DNA of 32,474 bases. Source: an uncultured Clostridium sp. GTDB taxonomy: Bacteria > Bacillota > Clostridia > TANB77 > CAG-508. Where the stretch lies: NCBI GenBank assembly GCA_900555835.1, contig USMK01000016.1, forward strand, positions 1 to 32,474, written 5' to 3'. A model generated the notes under the pieces. It had not been told where the DNA came from. It saw nothing but the letters and a program-made list of their open reading frames with translations, and ran no database searches. Made by a program: the position numbers and the translations under genes. This document shows positions 17,877-25,704 of this stretch, in pieces. Position 1 is the stretch's first letter. Every line of letters starts with the position of its first letter.

Positions 17877-18338
17877 TTAACGTTGACCAGATACTGTATA
17901 GCCAGGAAGACCACGGCAATATTTTCTAATGGTCGTTGTAATTGTACGGCGCTTAAAATCATTATAATCCGCACTCTTGTTTTTTTCTTCTCTTATCGTT
18001 TGAAGCCTTCTATGTTGTTCCTCTTGATAAGCGTTAGTAACCAATGCCATTTTCTTATGATCATTTAGGCGTTTGCGCCACTTCATATAGATGGTCGAAG
18101 CAGTAATGCCTTTGCCACGGTACAAAACGGCAATTTTTTCTGCTCCTGTATATTCTACAATAGCAGCTTTAAGAAGCAAGTCCGGAACTTTGTACTTTCC
18201 GGTAATAAATAACGAACCAATAATACGCAAGAAACGCATTTTATCAAGTTCTACCGGAATAAACTGGCAATTTTGGATTATACCAAAATTGTCATCAACT
18301 GCGAAAGCGTAAACTACATTGTTCTTAGACCGAGTCAT
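17877..18338 (-). CDS. Orphan basic protein, unknown
   Basis: A 153-residue protein with no family I recognise. The N-terminal half is mixed alpha/beta (VVYAFAVDDNFGIIQN); the C-terminal half is strongly basic (residues about 85-150, with KWRKRLNDHKK and FKRRTITTTIRKY), suggesting nucleic acid binding. The ATG has GGAGGAG 6 nt upstream. It has its own promoter and terminator and interrupts the space between pyrH and thrS. Codon use is foreign-looking: CGT, CGC and, at codon 3, CGG as Arg. C-skipping at that CGG would reach TAG within a few codons, so expression here depends on how CGG is decoded. Confidence 0.65.
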   Translation of the reverse strand: MTRSKNNVVYAFAVDDNFGIIQNCQFIPVELDKMRFLRIIGSLFITGKYKVPDLLLKAAIVEYTGAEKIAVLYRGKGITASTIYMKWRKRLNDHKKMALVTNAYQEEQHRRLQTIREEKNKSADYNDFKRRTITTTIRKYCRGLPGYTVSGQR

Positions 18339-18371
18339 AAATAACTCCTCCTTTAATGTTAAGATACTTAT

Positions 18372-18400
18372 ATTATACTCTCTTTTCCAAGAATTAGCAA
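18372..18400 (-). promoter_or_regulatory. Promoter of the orphan gene at 17877-18338
   Basis: TTGCTA (18395-18400) and TATAAT (18372-18377) on the minus strand, 17-nt spacer, immediately after the thrS stop. Confidence 0.7.
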
Positions 18401-18404
18401 GGCT

Positions 18405-20309
18405 TTATTTGTGTTCTTCGACAAATTTTGCTATTTTTCCCTCAAATTCGGCAAGACTAATTTGTCCTAAATCACCTTCACTTCTTGAACGAAGTCCAAT
18501 TGCACTCGCTTCAACTTCTTTGTTCCCTATAATTGCCATATATGGAACTTTTTCAAGTTGAGCTTCACGAATCTTGTATCCAATTTTTTCTTCTCTATCG
18601 TCAAGTTCTACCCTAATACCTTTTTTAGCAAATTCTTCTTGTACTTTTTTAGCATAATCGATATGAACATCTGCTATTGGTAAGATTTTAACTTGAACTG
18701 GTGCAAGCCATACTGGGAAAGCACCTGCATAATGTTCAATCAATATGCCTATAAATCTTTCAATACTTCCAAATATAACTCTGTGTAGCATAACAGGTCT
18801 ATGTTTTGCTCCGTCTTCTCCAATATATGTTAAATCAAATCTTTCTGGCATTTGGAAATCTAATTGAATAGTACCACATTGCCATTCACGTCCTAGACAG
18901 TCTTTAATATGGAAATCTATCTTAGGTCCATAGAAAGCTCCATCTCCGGCATTTATTTTGTATTCTACTCCTTGTGTTTCCAATGCTTTCTTTAATGAAC
19001 TTTCAGCAAGTTCCCAATCCTCGTCTGAACCCATTGAATCTTCTGGTCTTGTAGATAATTCAACTGTATATGCAAATCCAAATATACTGTAAACTTGATC
19101 TATCAATTTCATTAGATTGGCAATTTCGCTTTCAATTTGTTCTGGTAAACAGAATATATGAGCATCATCTTGTGTAAAGCATCTAACTCTAAATAATCCG
19201 TTCAATTCACCAGATTTTTCGTGTCTGTGCACTAATCCTAATTCACCAGCTCTTATTGGCAAATCTCTGTATGAATGCATTTTATTTTTATAAACAAGCA
19301 TTCCTCCTGGGCAGTTCATTGGCTTAATTCCATAATCAACATCATCTATTTTTGTAGTATACATATTCTCTTTGTAATGATCCCAATGTCCTGAACGATG
19401 CCATAATTCTTCATTTAATATAACTGGTGTTTTAATTTCTTGGTATCCATTTTGAACATGAATTTTTCTCCAAAAATCCTCCAATATATTTCTTAAAACC
19501 ATGCCTTTTGGTAAAAAGAATGGGAAACCAGGTCCTTCTGGTGCAATCATAAACAATTCTAATTGTTTCCCCAATTTTTTGTGATCTCTCTTTTTAGCTT
19601 CTTCAAGCATTTCTAAATAGCTATCTAATTCAGACTTTTTAGGGAAAGAAATTCCATAAATTCTTTGTAGCATTTTGTTGTTTTCATTACCTCTCCAATA
19701 AGCACCAGAAACATGTTCTAACTTAATAGCCTTTACTTTTCCTGTAGACATCAAATGAGGTCCAGCACATAAATCAACAAATTCACCTTGTTCATAGAAA
19801 GAAATTTCTTCTCCTTCTGGTAAATCTTCGATTAACTCAACTTTGTAATCTTCATTTCTTTTTTTCATAAATTCAATAGCTTCGCTTCTTGGAAGAGTAA
19901 ATCTTTTAATTTCAAAATCTTCTTTTATAATCTTAGCCATTTCAGTTTCTAGTTTTTCTAGAATTTCTGGTGTAAGTGTAATTTCTGTATCAAAATCATA
20001 ATAAAATCCATTATCAATAGAAGGACCAATAGCTAGTTTAGTATTTGGATATAATCTCTTAACAGCTTGTGCAAGTATATGAGATGTAGTGTGCCAATAT
20101 GCCTTTTTTCCTTCTAAAGAATCAAAAGTACAAATATTAACTTCTGCATCTTTGTCTAGATTAAATCTCAAATCTCTAACCTCTCCATTAACAGTAGCGC
20201 ACATAGCATTTCTAGCTAGTCCTTCACTTATTTTTTTAGCTAAATCTAAAACAGTAATCCCTTGTTCTACTTCCATAATAGAACCATCTTTTAAAGTAAT
20301 TTTTATCAT
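18405..20309 (-). CDS. thrS: Threonyl-tRNA synthetase
   Basis: Class II synthetase charging tRNA-Thr. It has 634 residues with the complete architecture: TGS (1-60), the editing domain with HTTSHILAQAVK (HxxxH), the catalytic core with MNCPGG, RxxE in VHRHEKSGEL and the CFTQDDAHIF block, motif 3 near HRVIFGSIERF, and the anticodon-binding domain. The ATG follows AGGAGG. It is preceded by a T-box leader with a Thr specifier, so transcription should rise when uncharged tRNA-Thr accumulates. Confidence 0.97.
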   Translation of the reverse strand: MIKITLKDGSIMEVEQGITVLDLAKKISEGLARNAMCATVNGEVRDLRFNLDKDAEVNICTFDSLEGKKAYWHTTSHILAQAVKRLYPNTKLAIGPSIDNGFYYDFDTEITLTPEILEKLETEMAKIIKEDFEIKRFTLPRSEAIEFMKKRNEDYKVELIEDLPEGEEISFYEQGEFVDLCAGPHLMSTGKVKAIKLEHVSGAYWRGNENNKMLQRIYGISFPKKSELDSYLEMLEEAKKRDHKKLGKQLELFMIAPEGPGFPFFLPKGMVLRNILEDFWRKIHVQNGYQEIKTPVILNEELWHRSGHWDHYKENMYTTKIDDVDYGIKPMNCPGGMLVYKNKMHSYRDLPIRAGELGLVHRHEKSGELNGLFRVRCFTQDDAHIFCLPEQIESEIANLMKLIDQVYSIFGFAYTVELSTRPEDSMGSDEDWELAESSLKKALETQGVEYKINAGDGAFYGPKIDFHIKDCLGREWQCGTIQLDFQMPERFDLTYIGEDGAKHRPVMLHRVIFGSIERFIGILIEHYAGAFPVWLAPVQVKILPIADVHIDYAKKVQEEFAKKGIRVELDDREEKIGYKIREAQLEKVPYMAIIGNKEVEASAIGLRSRSEGDLGQISLAEFEGKIAKFVEEHK

Positions 20310-20334
20310 TTAAATTCCTCCTTTTTTCTAAATA

Positions 20335-20562
20335 AAAATACCCCTATATAGGTATTTTTACCTATATAGGGGTAAGACATATATCTTACGGTTCCACCCT
20401 AAATTTAACTTCATTCACCGATTATAACGTAATCAACGTCTATTTTCATAGAAGACTCCGAGGTAGTTTTTCAAGCACGTTTATCCAAGCAAGCTCCCAG
20501 CCCACGACTCGCTCTCTCTTCCGGGCAACCTTTACTCTACTTTGTCTCTTCAACATCTTCAA
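20335..20562 (-). promoter_or_regulatory. T-box leader of thrS (specifier ACC, Thr)
   Basis: On the minus strand: Stem I with the GAGAGAGCGAG region, specifier ACC at 20462-20464, T-box sequence AGGGTGGAACC at 20390-20400, and a strong terminator stem (20339-20354 with 20359-20374) followed by a T-run. The matching of specifier to gene supports the call. Confidence 0.9.
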
Positions 20563-20564
20563 TA

Positions 20565-20593
20565 ATTTTACAACTTTTCCAAAAACTTGTCAA
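20565..20593 (-). promoter_or_regulatory. thrS promoter
   Basis: TTGACA (20588-20593), 17 nt, TAAAAT (20565-20570) on the minus strand, just upstream of the T-box leader. Confidence 0.75.
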
Positions 20594-20710
20594 GAGTGGC
20601 ACAGCAATTTTTCAAGTTTTCCCCTTAAACCAGCCGTTACAAAAAGGGGAATAATATAAAAATTTATTTCATTCCTCGGCTTGCTGCGTAACCTACGAAA
20701 ACTTCTATCT

Positions 20711-21511
20711 TCATCTCTCCGTTTTATCAAACTTAATATAATATGGCTTAATGTCTGGAAGTAGCTTGTTGATGTAAATGGTTTGGCCTTCTCTGTTCTC
20801 TATTTTTAGGTTTGGGAAGGTTTTTATCATTTTTTCGTCTCCCCAGTATTTGTATATAAATTCTGCCAATTTAGGATTGCCATAGATTTGTTCGTACAAT
20901 TGGACAGTTTCTTCTTTATTTGGCACATCCAAATCATTTTGTTTTTCCATTCTTATTAAAAATACTTGTATGGCAATAGCAGTTGCAATAAATTCTACAA
21001 CTATAAATATAAATATGCTTAGCACAAATCCTTTTAAAACTTTTGTCGAAATTTTGGTTTTAATCCAGTCCATACATCTATCGACTTTCAAATTAAAATA
21101 TCCCATTAAATATATTGCAAGCAATCCCCAAAAAATAGAATATAATAAGCAAACTCTACCATTTATATTAAGTGGCATATATGAATAATCCCACCATGTT
21201 ATTCCAGCAAATTTTTCGCTAGTCCAACTAATAAAATATTCTGTCACACTTCCTAGTATAAATCCGCCTAAAAATAGCCAATTATAAGTTTTCGGAAGTT
21301 TTTGCATTCCAATTATCATTAGTGTTGCACCTATTCCGTATATTCCACAAAATGGCCCATATAAAAAGCTTTGTCTGCTTTCTAGTATTCCCATTGTAAG
21401 AAGTCCAAATAATGTTTCTATAATATACCCTATAACACTATATATTATAAAATATGCCATTATTCTCCAAACGCTTAATCCAAGAATAGTAAATGGTTTT
21501 TTTGTTTCCAT
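20711..21511 (-). CDS. CmpB-family putative membrane protein
   Basis: A 266-residue protein with about six hydrophobic segments (residues about 12-38, 50-68, 78-95, 118-140 and 162-185). The N-terminal part has the SVIGYIIET and RQSFLYGPFCGIYGIGA blocks seen in proteins annotated as putative ABC transporter permease (CmpB, PF06541), a family of uncertain function with no proven ATPase partner. The C-terminal 80 residues are polar. The ATG follows AAGGAG, 23 nt after the ATPase stop, so it may ride on the metal-efflux operon. Confidence 0.75.
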   Translation of the reverse strand: METKKPFTILGLSVWRIMAYFIIYSVIGYIIETLFGLLTMGILESRQSFLYGPFCGIYGIGATLMIIGMQKLPKTYNWLFLGGFILGSVTEYFISWTSEKFAGITWWDYSYMPLNINGRVCLLYSIFWGLLAIYLMGYFNLKVDRCMDWIKTKISTKVLKGFVLSIFIFIVVEFIATAIAIQVFLIRMEKQNDLDVPNKEETVQLYEQIYGNPKLAEFIYKYWGDEKMIKTFPNLKIENREGQTIYINKLLPDIKPYYIKFDKTER

Positions 21512-21534
21512 TTTTTCTCCTTTTTTATATCATA

Positions 21535-23587
21535 TTATTTCAAAATTCTTAGTGTGTTTAATATTGTAATTAAAGTTACTCCAACATCAGCAAAAACCGC
21601 TTGCCACATATCAGCAATTCCTAGTAATGTTAATACAAGTGTTGCAATTTTGACTCCAATTGAAAATATTAAATTTTGTTTTATTATTTTATTTGTATTT
21701 TTAGAAATTTTTATTCCTTCCACAATTTTCATTAGTTCGTCTGTCATAATTGCTATATCGGACGCTTCTATTGCTGAGCTAGAACCAATTCCACCCATGG
21801 ATATTCCTATATCTGCTCTTGCAAGAACTGGACTATCATTTATTCCATCTCCTACAAATGCCGTTTTCTTTGGTTCGTCTTTTATTACTTCTTCCAATTT
21901 GTTGTATTTATCTGCTGGAAACATTTCATATACAACATTTGGTATTCCTACTTCTTTGGCAGTTTCAATAGCGACTTCTTTTTTATCTCCTGTGAACATA
22001 TGTGTTTTTATATTCATTTGTTTTAGTAAAGTTATTGCTTGTTTCGCATCTGGTTTGATTTGGTCTTTTAATACTATATTTCCAACAACTTCATCATTTA
22101 TTTTTAAGTATAACACAGTTCCAAGTATTTGACTACTCTCTTTTTCAACAAATTTTGCGTTTCCTATTTTTATTGTTTTACCTTCAAATTCGTATTTTAT
22201 ACCTTTTCCAGAAATTTCTTCATAATTTTTTACTTGTGATAAATCTATATCCATATCGGCTTTTTTCAATATAGATTTTGCAATTGGATGGTTTGAAAAA
22301 CTTTCTCCCATTGCAAAGTATTTTAATATTTCTTTTTTGCTTATTTCTTCTTTATATGAATTTATTTCCTCTACTTCTAGGTTTCCTATTGTTATTGTTC
22401 CTGTTTTGTCAAATACAATTGTTCCAATGTCTTTTAGTCCGTCTAAATAATCGCTTCCCTTTATTAAAATTCCTTTTTTAGAGGCTTTACCAATTCCAGA
22501 GAAATAACTTAATGGAACAGATATTGCAATTGAGCAAGGGCAAGATATTACTAGGAACACCAACGCTTTATATATACTTTCGTCATATGTTACATTAAAC
22601 AATATTGGCATAAAAATTGCTACAAGTATAGCAAATCCAATAACTACTGGTGTGTATATTTTAGCTGCTTTTGATACAAAAGTCTCAGTTTTAGCCTTTT
22701 TATCTGTTGCATTTTCCACCAATTGTAAAATTTTGTTTACTGTGCTGTTTTCATATGTGCTTGTTACTTCTATTTCTAATAATCCTTGTGCATTTATGCT
22801 TCCTGATAAAACTTTGCTGTTTTCTGTTACATCTATTAGTTTGCTTTCTCCTGTTAAAGCAGATGTATCGATTTGTGCTTCTCCTTTTGTAACAATTCCA
22901 TCTAACGGGATTTTTTCGCCAGATTTCACTACAATTATATCTCCAATACTTACTTTATCTGGTGTAACAGTTTCTATATTGTCTCCGTTTTTGATATTAG
23001 CATATTCTGGTTTTATGTTCATAAGCTCTGAAATGGATCTTCTGCTTTTGTTTACAGCTTTGCTTTCTAGTATTTTGCCTATTTCATATAGCAAAATAAC
23101 CATTGCTCCTTCCATTTCTTTCCCAATAAGAAATGCTCCAATTACAGAAATCGTTATAAGTGCATTTTCGTCTAAAATTTTGTTTTTAGCAATCTGTTTT
23201 ACTGCTTTTTTGGCTGTTTTGCATAATAAAATTACATATGCAGTAATAATTAAAACTGTGCTTAATACTGGTATCGATTTAGTTATCATTGCTAAAACAT
23301 ATAGCACTATTCCGAATTGCTAGTCTTACTAAATCTCCTTTTATACTTTCTTCTGATTTATTTTGTTCATTTTCCTCTATAATTTCTACTTCTGGTTCAA
23401 CAGATGTTATTATTTTTTGAACCTCTTGTTTTACATTTTTGTCTTTTTCTGTTTCAAAGCTTAATTTTAGTGTTGCAAAATTAAGACTTACATTTTGGTA
23501 TTCGTCATAACTCGCAATTTTATCTTCAATCTTCTTGCCACAAGCTGCACAGTCTAAATTTTTCACAGTATATTTATAATTCTTCAA
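21535..23587 (-). CDS. cadA: Heavy-metal P1B-type ATPase, read through one +1 shift at CGG
   Basis: Membrane ATPase exporting divalent metal (Zn/Cd class likely). The reading frame is split: an HMA domain ORF (23279-23587) and the ATPase body (ending 21535). C-skipping at CGG codon 92 joins them into 683 residues, the usual CadA/ZntA size. Order: HMA with DCAAC (C13, C16), the first helix spanning the junction (LVRLAI-G-IVLYVLAMI), TGES, the CPC metal site (ISCPCSIAIS), DKTGT phosphorylation site, SNHP, and GDGINDSPVL. The TTG start overlaps the ArsR gene by 14 nt with GGAAGGA upstream. An SmtB/CzrA-type regulator in front supports zinc or cadmium; the exact metal is inferred. Confidence 0.88.
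23312..23314 (-). other. CGG +1 frameshift site in the metal ATPase gene
   Basis: ATT-CGG-AAT; the upstream frame stops 11 codons later. Skipping C gives ATT-GGA-ATA inside transmembrane helix 1, fusing the HMA domain to the ATPase. Confidence 0.85.
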
Positions 23588-23921
23588 TGTGATTCCTTCC
23601 TTTCATTACAATTTCTCTTATGTGCTCGTCGTCCAAACTGTAATATACTAATTTGCCTTCTTTTTTGAACTTAACAAGTTTGGCTTGTTTTAATATTCTT
23701 AATTGGTGTGAAATAGCTGATTGTGTTGTATTTACAATATTAGCAATATCGCCCACGCAAAGTTCTTTGTTTAGCAACGCATAAATAATTTTCATTCTTG
23801 TAGAATCCGCAAACACTTTAAAAAACTCAGCTAAATCATATATTAAAATATCGTCAGGCATATTCTCTTTAACAGCTCTAACTTCTGCTGAATCAACAAC
23901 TTCATTTGTTTCTTCTTCCAT
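23574..23921 (-). CDS. ArsR/SmtB-family metal-responsive repressor
   Basis: A 115-residue winged-helix repressor. The DNA-recognition helix is in TTQSAISHQLRILKQA (65-80). The C-terminal helix carries D98-x-H100-(10)-H111-x-x-E114, matching the alpha5 zinc site of SmtB/CzrA, and C55 in ELCVGD matches the alpha3 Cys of CadC-type sensors. It probably releases DNA on binding Zn or Cd and so induces the downstream ATPase. The ATG follows AAAGGAGG. An operator dyad overlaps the transcription start. Confidence 0.93.
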   Translation of the reverse strand: MEEETNEVVDSAEVRAVKENMPDDILIYDLAEFFKVFADSTRMKIIYALLNKELCVGDIANIVNTTQSAISHQLRILKQAKLVKFKKEGKLVYYSLDDEHIREIVMKGRNHIEEL

Positions 23922-23937
23922 GATTTCCTCCTTTATT

Positions 23938-23957
23938 ATATGAATGTTTGTTCATAT
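23938..23957. promoter_or_regulatory. Probable ArsR/SmtB operator
   Basis: Dyad ATATGAA-N6-TTCATAT, resembling SmtB/CzrA operators, placed at the expected transcription start. Confidence 0.65.
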
Positions 23958-23961
23958 ATTC

Positions 23962-23990
23962 ATTATATGTTTAGAAATCTATTTTGTCAA
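23962..23990 (-). promoter_or_regulatory. Promoter of the metal-efflux operon
   Basis: TTGACA (23985-23990), 17 nt, TATAAT (23962-23967) on the minus strand, with the operator dyad just downstream. Confidence 0.8.
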
Positions 23991-23996
23991 TAGATT

Positions 23997-25001
23997 TCAC
24001 ACAATATATTCAATTTTATTTTTTGGAAAAAATCTTTCTAGCAATTCTCTAAGGAAAGCCTCTCCTTCTTCACGAACTTCTCGTTTGTAGGTATATTTCC
24101 CCAGCCCTCTGCCAGTCATTAAATTGGTGTCATACAGTTGCACAGCACTTGGAAATGCTTCTTCATTTATTTTTCTATGAACAAAGCTGTATGTCATGAA
24201 TATAAGTTCAAAAAATGCTTCTTCTTTTACTTTTGAGCTTAAATTTTCATATAGATAAATAATCAACTGCTCATATTTTTCTTTCCAATTATCCACTAGA
24301 ATTATAGGCGCAATTAGTATCCCTACTTTGTATCCCGCCTCTTTTAGTTTGTTTATGGCTTCAACTCTTTTGCTAAGCGGAGATGTTCCTATTTCTATTT
24401 CTTTTATAATATCTTCTGGATTAACACTCATTCTAACAATTACTTTTCCATCATGTTTAAGTGGCAATATTGGGTCTACCATGCTAAATTTAGTCGGAAA
24501 TGTTAAAAATCCCTTGCTGTTTGGCACAAAATTCTTAATAGTCCATTCCAGATTTCCCGTAATTGTATTTTCTAAAATTAAATCGCTATTACTTCCAATC
24601 TCAAAAGTAAGCTCTTTTTCGCTTTTATTTGCTGTTTTGATTATTTTATCTAGCATTTCTTCTCTATTTACAAATAATCTTAGATACGAGCATTTATTGT
24701 AATTACACACCAAATAGCAATATAAGCACATAGCAATACAACCAGAAGAAGTATATGGTACAAGAAAATCTGATGTTTTATGGTTAGGTACAAACTTATG
24801 CGTTTTTCTTACACCAATAATTAAATTTTGCTTCAACTTAGGGAAATTTTTATTCGGATTATTCCTCATTTCCTCTATATTATTGTGATTTTCAATTGTC
24901 CTCATTTCAATGTTATACTTACTATATTTATCTAAAAGTTCTCTTCCCAATTCATAATTTTTAATATCTTCTTCATACAAAATCAAATTCGGTAAAAACA
25001 T
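23997..25001 (-). CDS. Spore photoproduct lyase-family radical SAM protein
   Basis: A 334-residue member of the SplB family, which repairs spore photoproduct thymine dimers at germination. The 4Fe-4S motif CIAMCLYC (C88, C92, C95) and the following CSYLRLFVN block are present. The stretch where the Bacillus enzyme has its hydrogen-donor Cys (FE..CTSD) reads FEIGSNSD here, so Ser replaces that Cys; this alignment is from memory. It may therefore be a paralogue with other chemistry. The start ATG at 25001 is chosen because the upstream ATG lies in the GGAGG ribosome site. CGA and CGT are used as Arg (KREVREE). Confidence 0.85.
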   Translation of the reverse strand: MFLPNLILYEEDIKNYELGRELLDKYSKYNIEMRTIENHNNIEEMRNNPNKNFPKLKQNLIIGVRKTHKFVPNHKTSDFLVPYTSSGCIAMCLYCYLVCNYNKCSYLRLFVNREEMLDKIIKTANKSEKELTFEIGSNSDLILENTITGNLEWTIKNFVPNSKGFLTFPTKFSMVDPILPLKHDGKVIVRMSVNPEDIIKEIEIGTSPLSKRVEAINKLKEAGYKVGILIAPIILVDNWKEKYEQLIIYLYENLSSKVKEEAFFELIFMTYSFVHRKINEEAFPSAVQLYDTNLMTGRGLGKYTYKREVREEGEAFLRELLERFFPKNKIEYIV

Positions 25002-25078
25002 ACTTTCCTCCATTTTTTTATATATTTTAGTATGTTTTGTTTATTTGATTTTATGCGTTTTGTTTTATAAGGTAAATA

Positions 25079-25104
25079 AAAAAAGCACTTTAAAGTGCTT
25101 TTTT
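25079..25104. terminator. Terminator below tRNA-Leu
   Basis: Perfect palindrome of AAAAAAGCACTTT and its complement with T-runs on either strand. Confidence 0.8.
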
Positions 25105-25119
25105 ACAATTTTTATTATT

Positions 25120-25203
25120 TGGTGCGGTTGAGAGGACTTGAACCCCCACGTCAAAGACACTAGATCCTAAGTCTAGCGCGTCTGCCAGTTCCGCCACAAC
25201 CGC
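25120..25203 (-). tRNA. tRNA-Leu (anticodon TAG)
   Basis: An 84-nt class II tRNA with encoded CCA. The acceptor GCGGTTG pairs with CAACCGC, the anticodon arm is CTAGACTTAGGATCTAG, there is a long variable arm, and the T arm contains GGTTCAAGTCC. Confidence 0.95.
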
Positions 25204-25216
25204 ATTGACAATATAT

Positions 25217-25245
25217 ATATTAACACTTGAATTTAGATTTGTCAA
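25217..25245 (-). promoter_or_regulatory. Promoter of tRNA-Leu
   Basis: TTGACA (25240-25245), 17 nt, TAATAT (25217-25222) on the minus strand. Confidence 0.75.
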
Positions 25246-25312
25246 TAATTATTTCAAAAAAATTTTATATTTTTTCTTTCTTATTTAAAATGTAAAAAAA
25301 ATAGAAATTTAT

Positions 25313-25341
25313 TTGACTTTTATAAAATATCTATGTATAAT
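25313..25341 (+). promoter_or_regulatory. Plus-strand promoter of the putative antitoxin RNA
   Basis: TTGACT (25313-25318), 17 nt, TATAAT (25336-25341). Sequence and spacing are close to the opposite-strand promoter at 25634-25662, as if duplicated in inverted orientation. Confidence 0.7.
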
Positions 25342-25344
25342 AAG

Positions 25345-25380
25345 TATAGGAAACGATAAATCCACAAATGTGGTTTTGCC
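25345..25380. repeat. Left arm of the inverted repeat around the toxin-like locus
   Basis: The arm contains ATAGGAAACGATAA and ATGTGGTTTTGCC. The right arm at 25593-25626 is its imperfect inverted copy. With the flanking promoters the similarity extends over about 68 bp per side. Confidence 0.75.
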
Positions 25381-25440
25381 GATATATAGTAAAAAATTCA
25401 CATCTAAATCGCCAAATTACAGATGTGAATTTTCTTTTTT
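25347..25440 (+). ncRNA. Putative antisense/antitoxin small RNA
   Basis: Expected transcript of about 90-95 nt from the plus-strand promoter to the T-run at 25435-25440, with no convincing reading frame. It begins with a hairpin (CCACA-AA-TGTGG at 25362-25373), then TTTTGCC, then the terminator stem shared with the opposing mRNA. Its 5' leader is a near-copy of the leader of the opposing mRNA; its 3' part is fully complementary to the 3' end of that mRNA. The exact start is inferred from the -10 box. Confidence 0.5.
25393..25440. terminator. Shared bidirectional terminator of the toxin-like locus
   Basis: 13-bp arms AAAATTCACATCT (25393-25405) and complement (25421-25433) with T-rich flanks on both strands. 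Both convergent transcripts should end here and so overlap by about 45 nt. Confidence 0.8.
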
Positions 25441-25552
25441 ATTTATGTAGTTGCTTATCAACCCAGTTCTTATATAGAACTGTTGCTAAGGCAACGTTTA
25501 ATGTTAAAGATATCATAATGGATATTATAAAAAATAGTGTCACTTTAATCAT
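25439..25552 (-). CDS. Small hydrophobic peptide, type I toxin-like
   Basis: A 37-residue peptide with a hydrophobic helix (about residues 4-27, VTLFFIISIMISLTLNVALA) and a short polar tail YKNWVDKQLHK. This layout fits membrane-acting type I toxins such as Fst/Ldr or the clostridial ones; there is no clear sequence match. The ATG at 25552 has AAAGGTGG 8 nt upstream; an ATG six bases earlier is too close to that site. Its mRNA would have a leader of about 75 nt containing the repeat arm, which could hide the ribosome site. The stop codon touches the T-run of the shared terminator. It sits between the tRNA-Leu promoter and the ileS terminator. Confidence 0.6.
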   Translation of the reverse strand: MIKVTLFFIISIMISLTLNVALATVLYKNWVDKQLHK

Positions 25553-25592
25553 AAACATCTCCACCTTTCCTACGAAGATTCGCAAAATTGGT

Positions 25593-25626
25593 GGCAAAAC
25601 CACATCTGTTTATTATCATTTCCTAT
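25593..25626. repeat. Right arm of the inverted repeat around the toxin-like locus
   Basis: GGCAAAACCACAT...TTATCATTTCCTAT on the plus strand, the inverted near-copy of 25345-25380. It lies in the leader of the peptide mRNA. Confidence 0.75.
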
Positions 25627-25633
25627 GTTAATC

Positions 25634-25662
25634 AGTATAGCATATATTTTACAATAAGTCAA
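25634..25662 (-). promoter_or_regulatory. Minus-strand promoter of the small peptide gene
   Basis: TTGACT (25657-25662), 17 nt, TATACT (25634-25639), with an extended -10 (TGC before TATACT). It directly follows the ileS terminator. Confidence 0.75.
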
Positions 25663-25666
25663 ACAA

Positions 25667-25696
25667 AAAAAGTTCTTTCAACCGAAAGAACTTTTT
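25667..25696 (-). terminator. ileS terminator
   Basis: 13-bp arms AAAAAGTTCTTTC / GAAAGAACTTTTT with a 4-nt loop and a T-run on the minus strand. Confidence 0.85.
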
Positions 25697-25704
25697 CTAT
25701 TTTT

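Noticed and set aside
20594..20710. CCCCTT/AAGGGG stem as a terminator between thrS and the CmpB-like gene
   Set aside because: It has no T-tail on the minus strand and a long loop; too weak to call.
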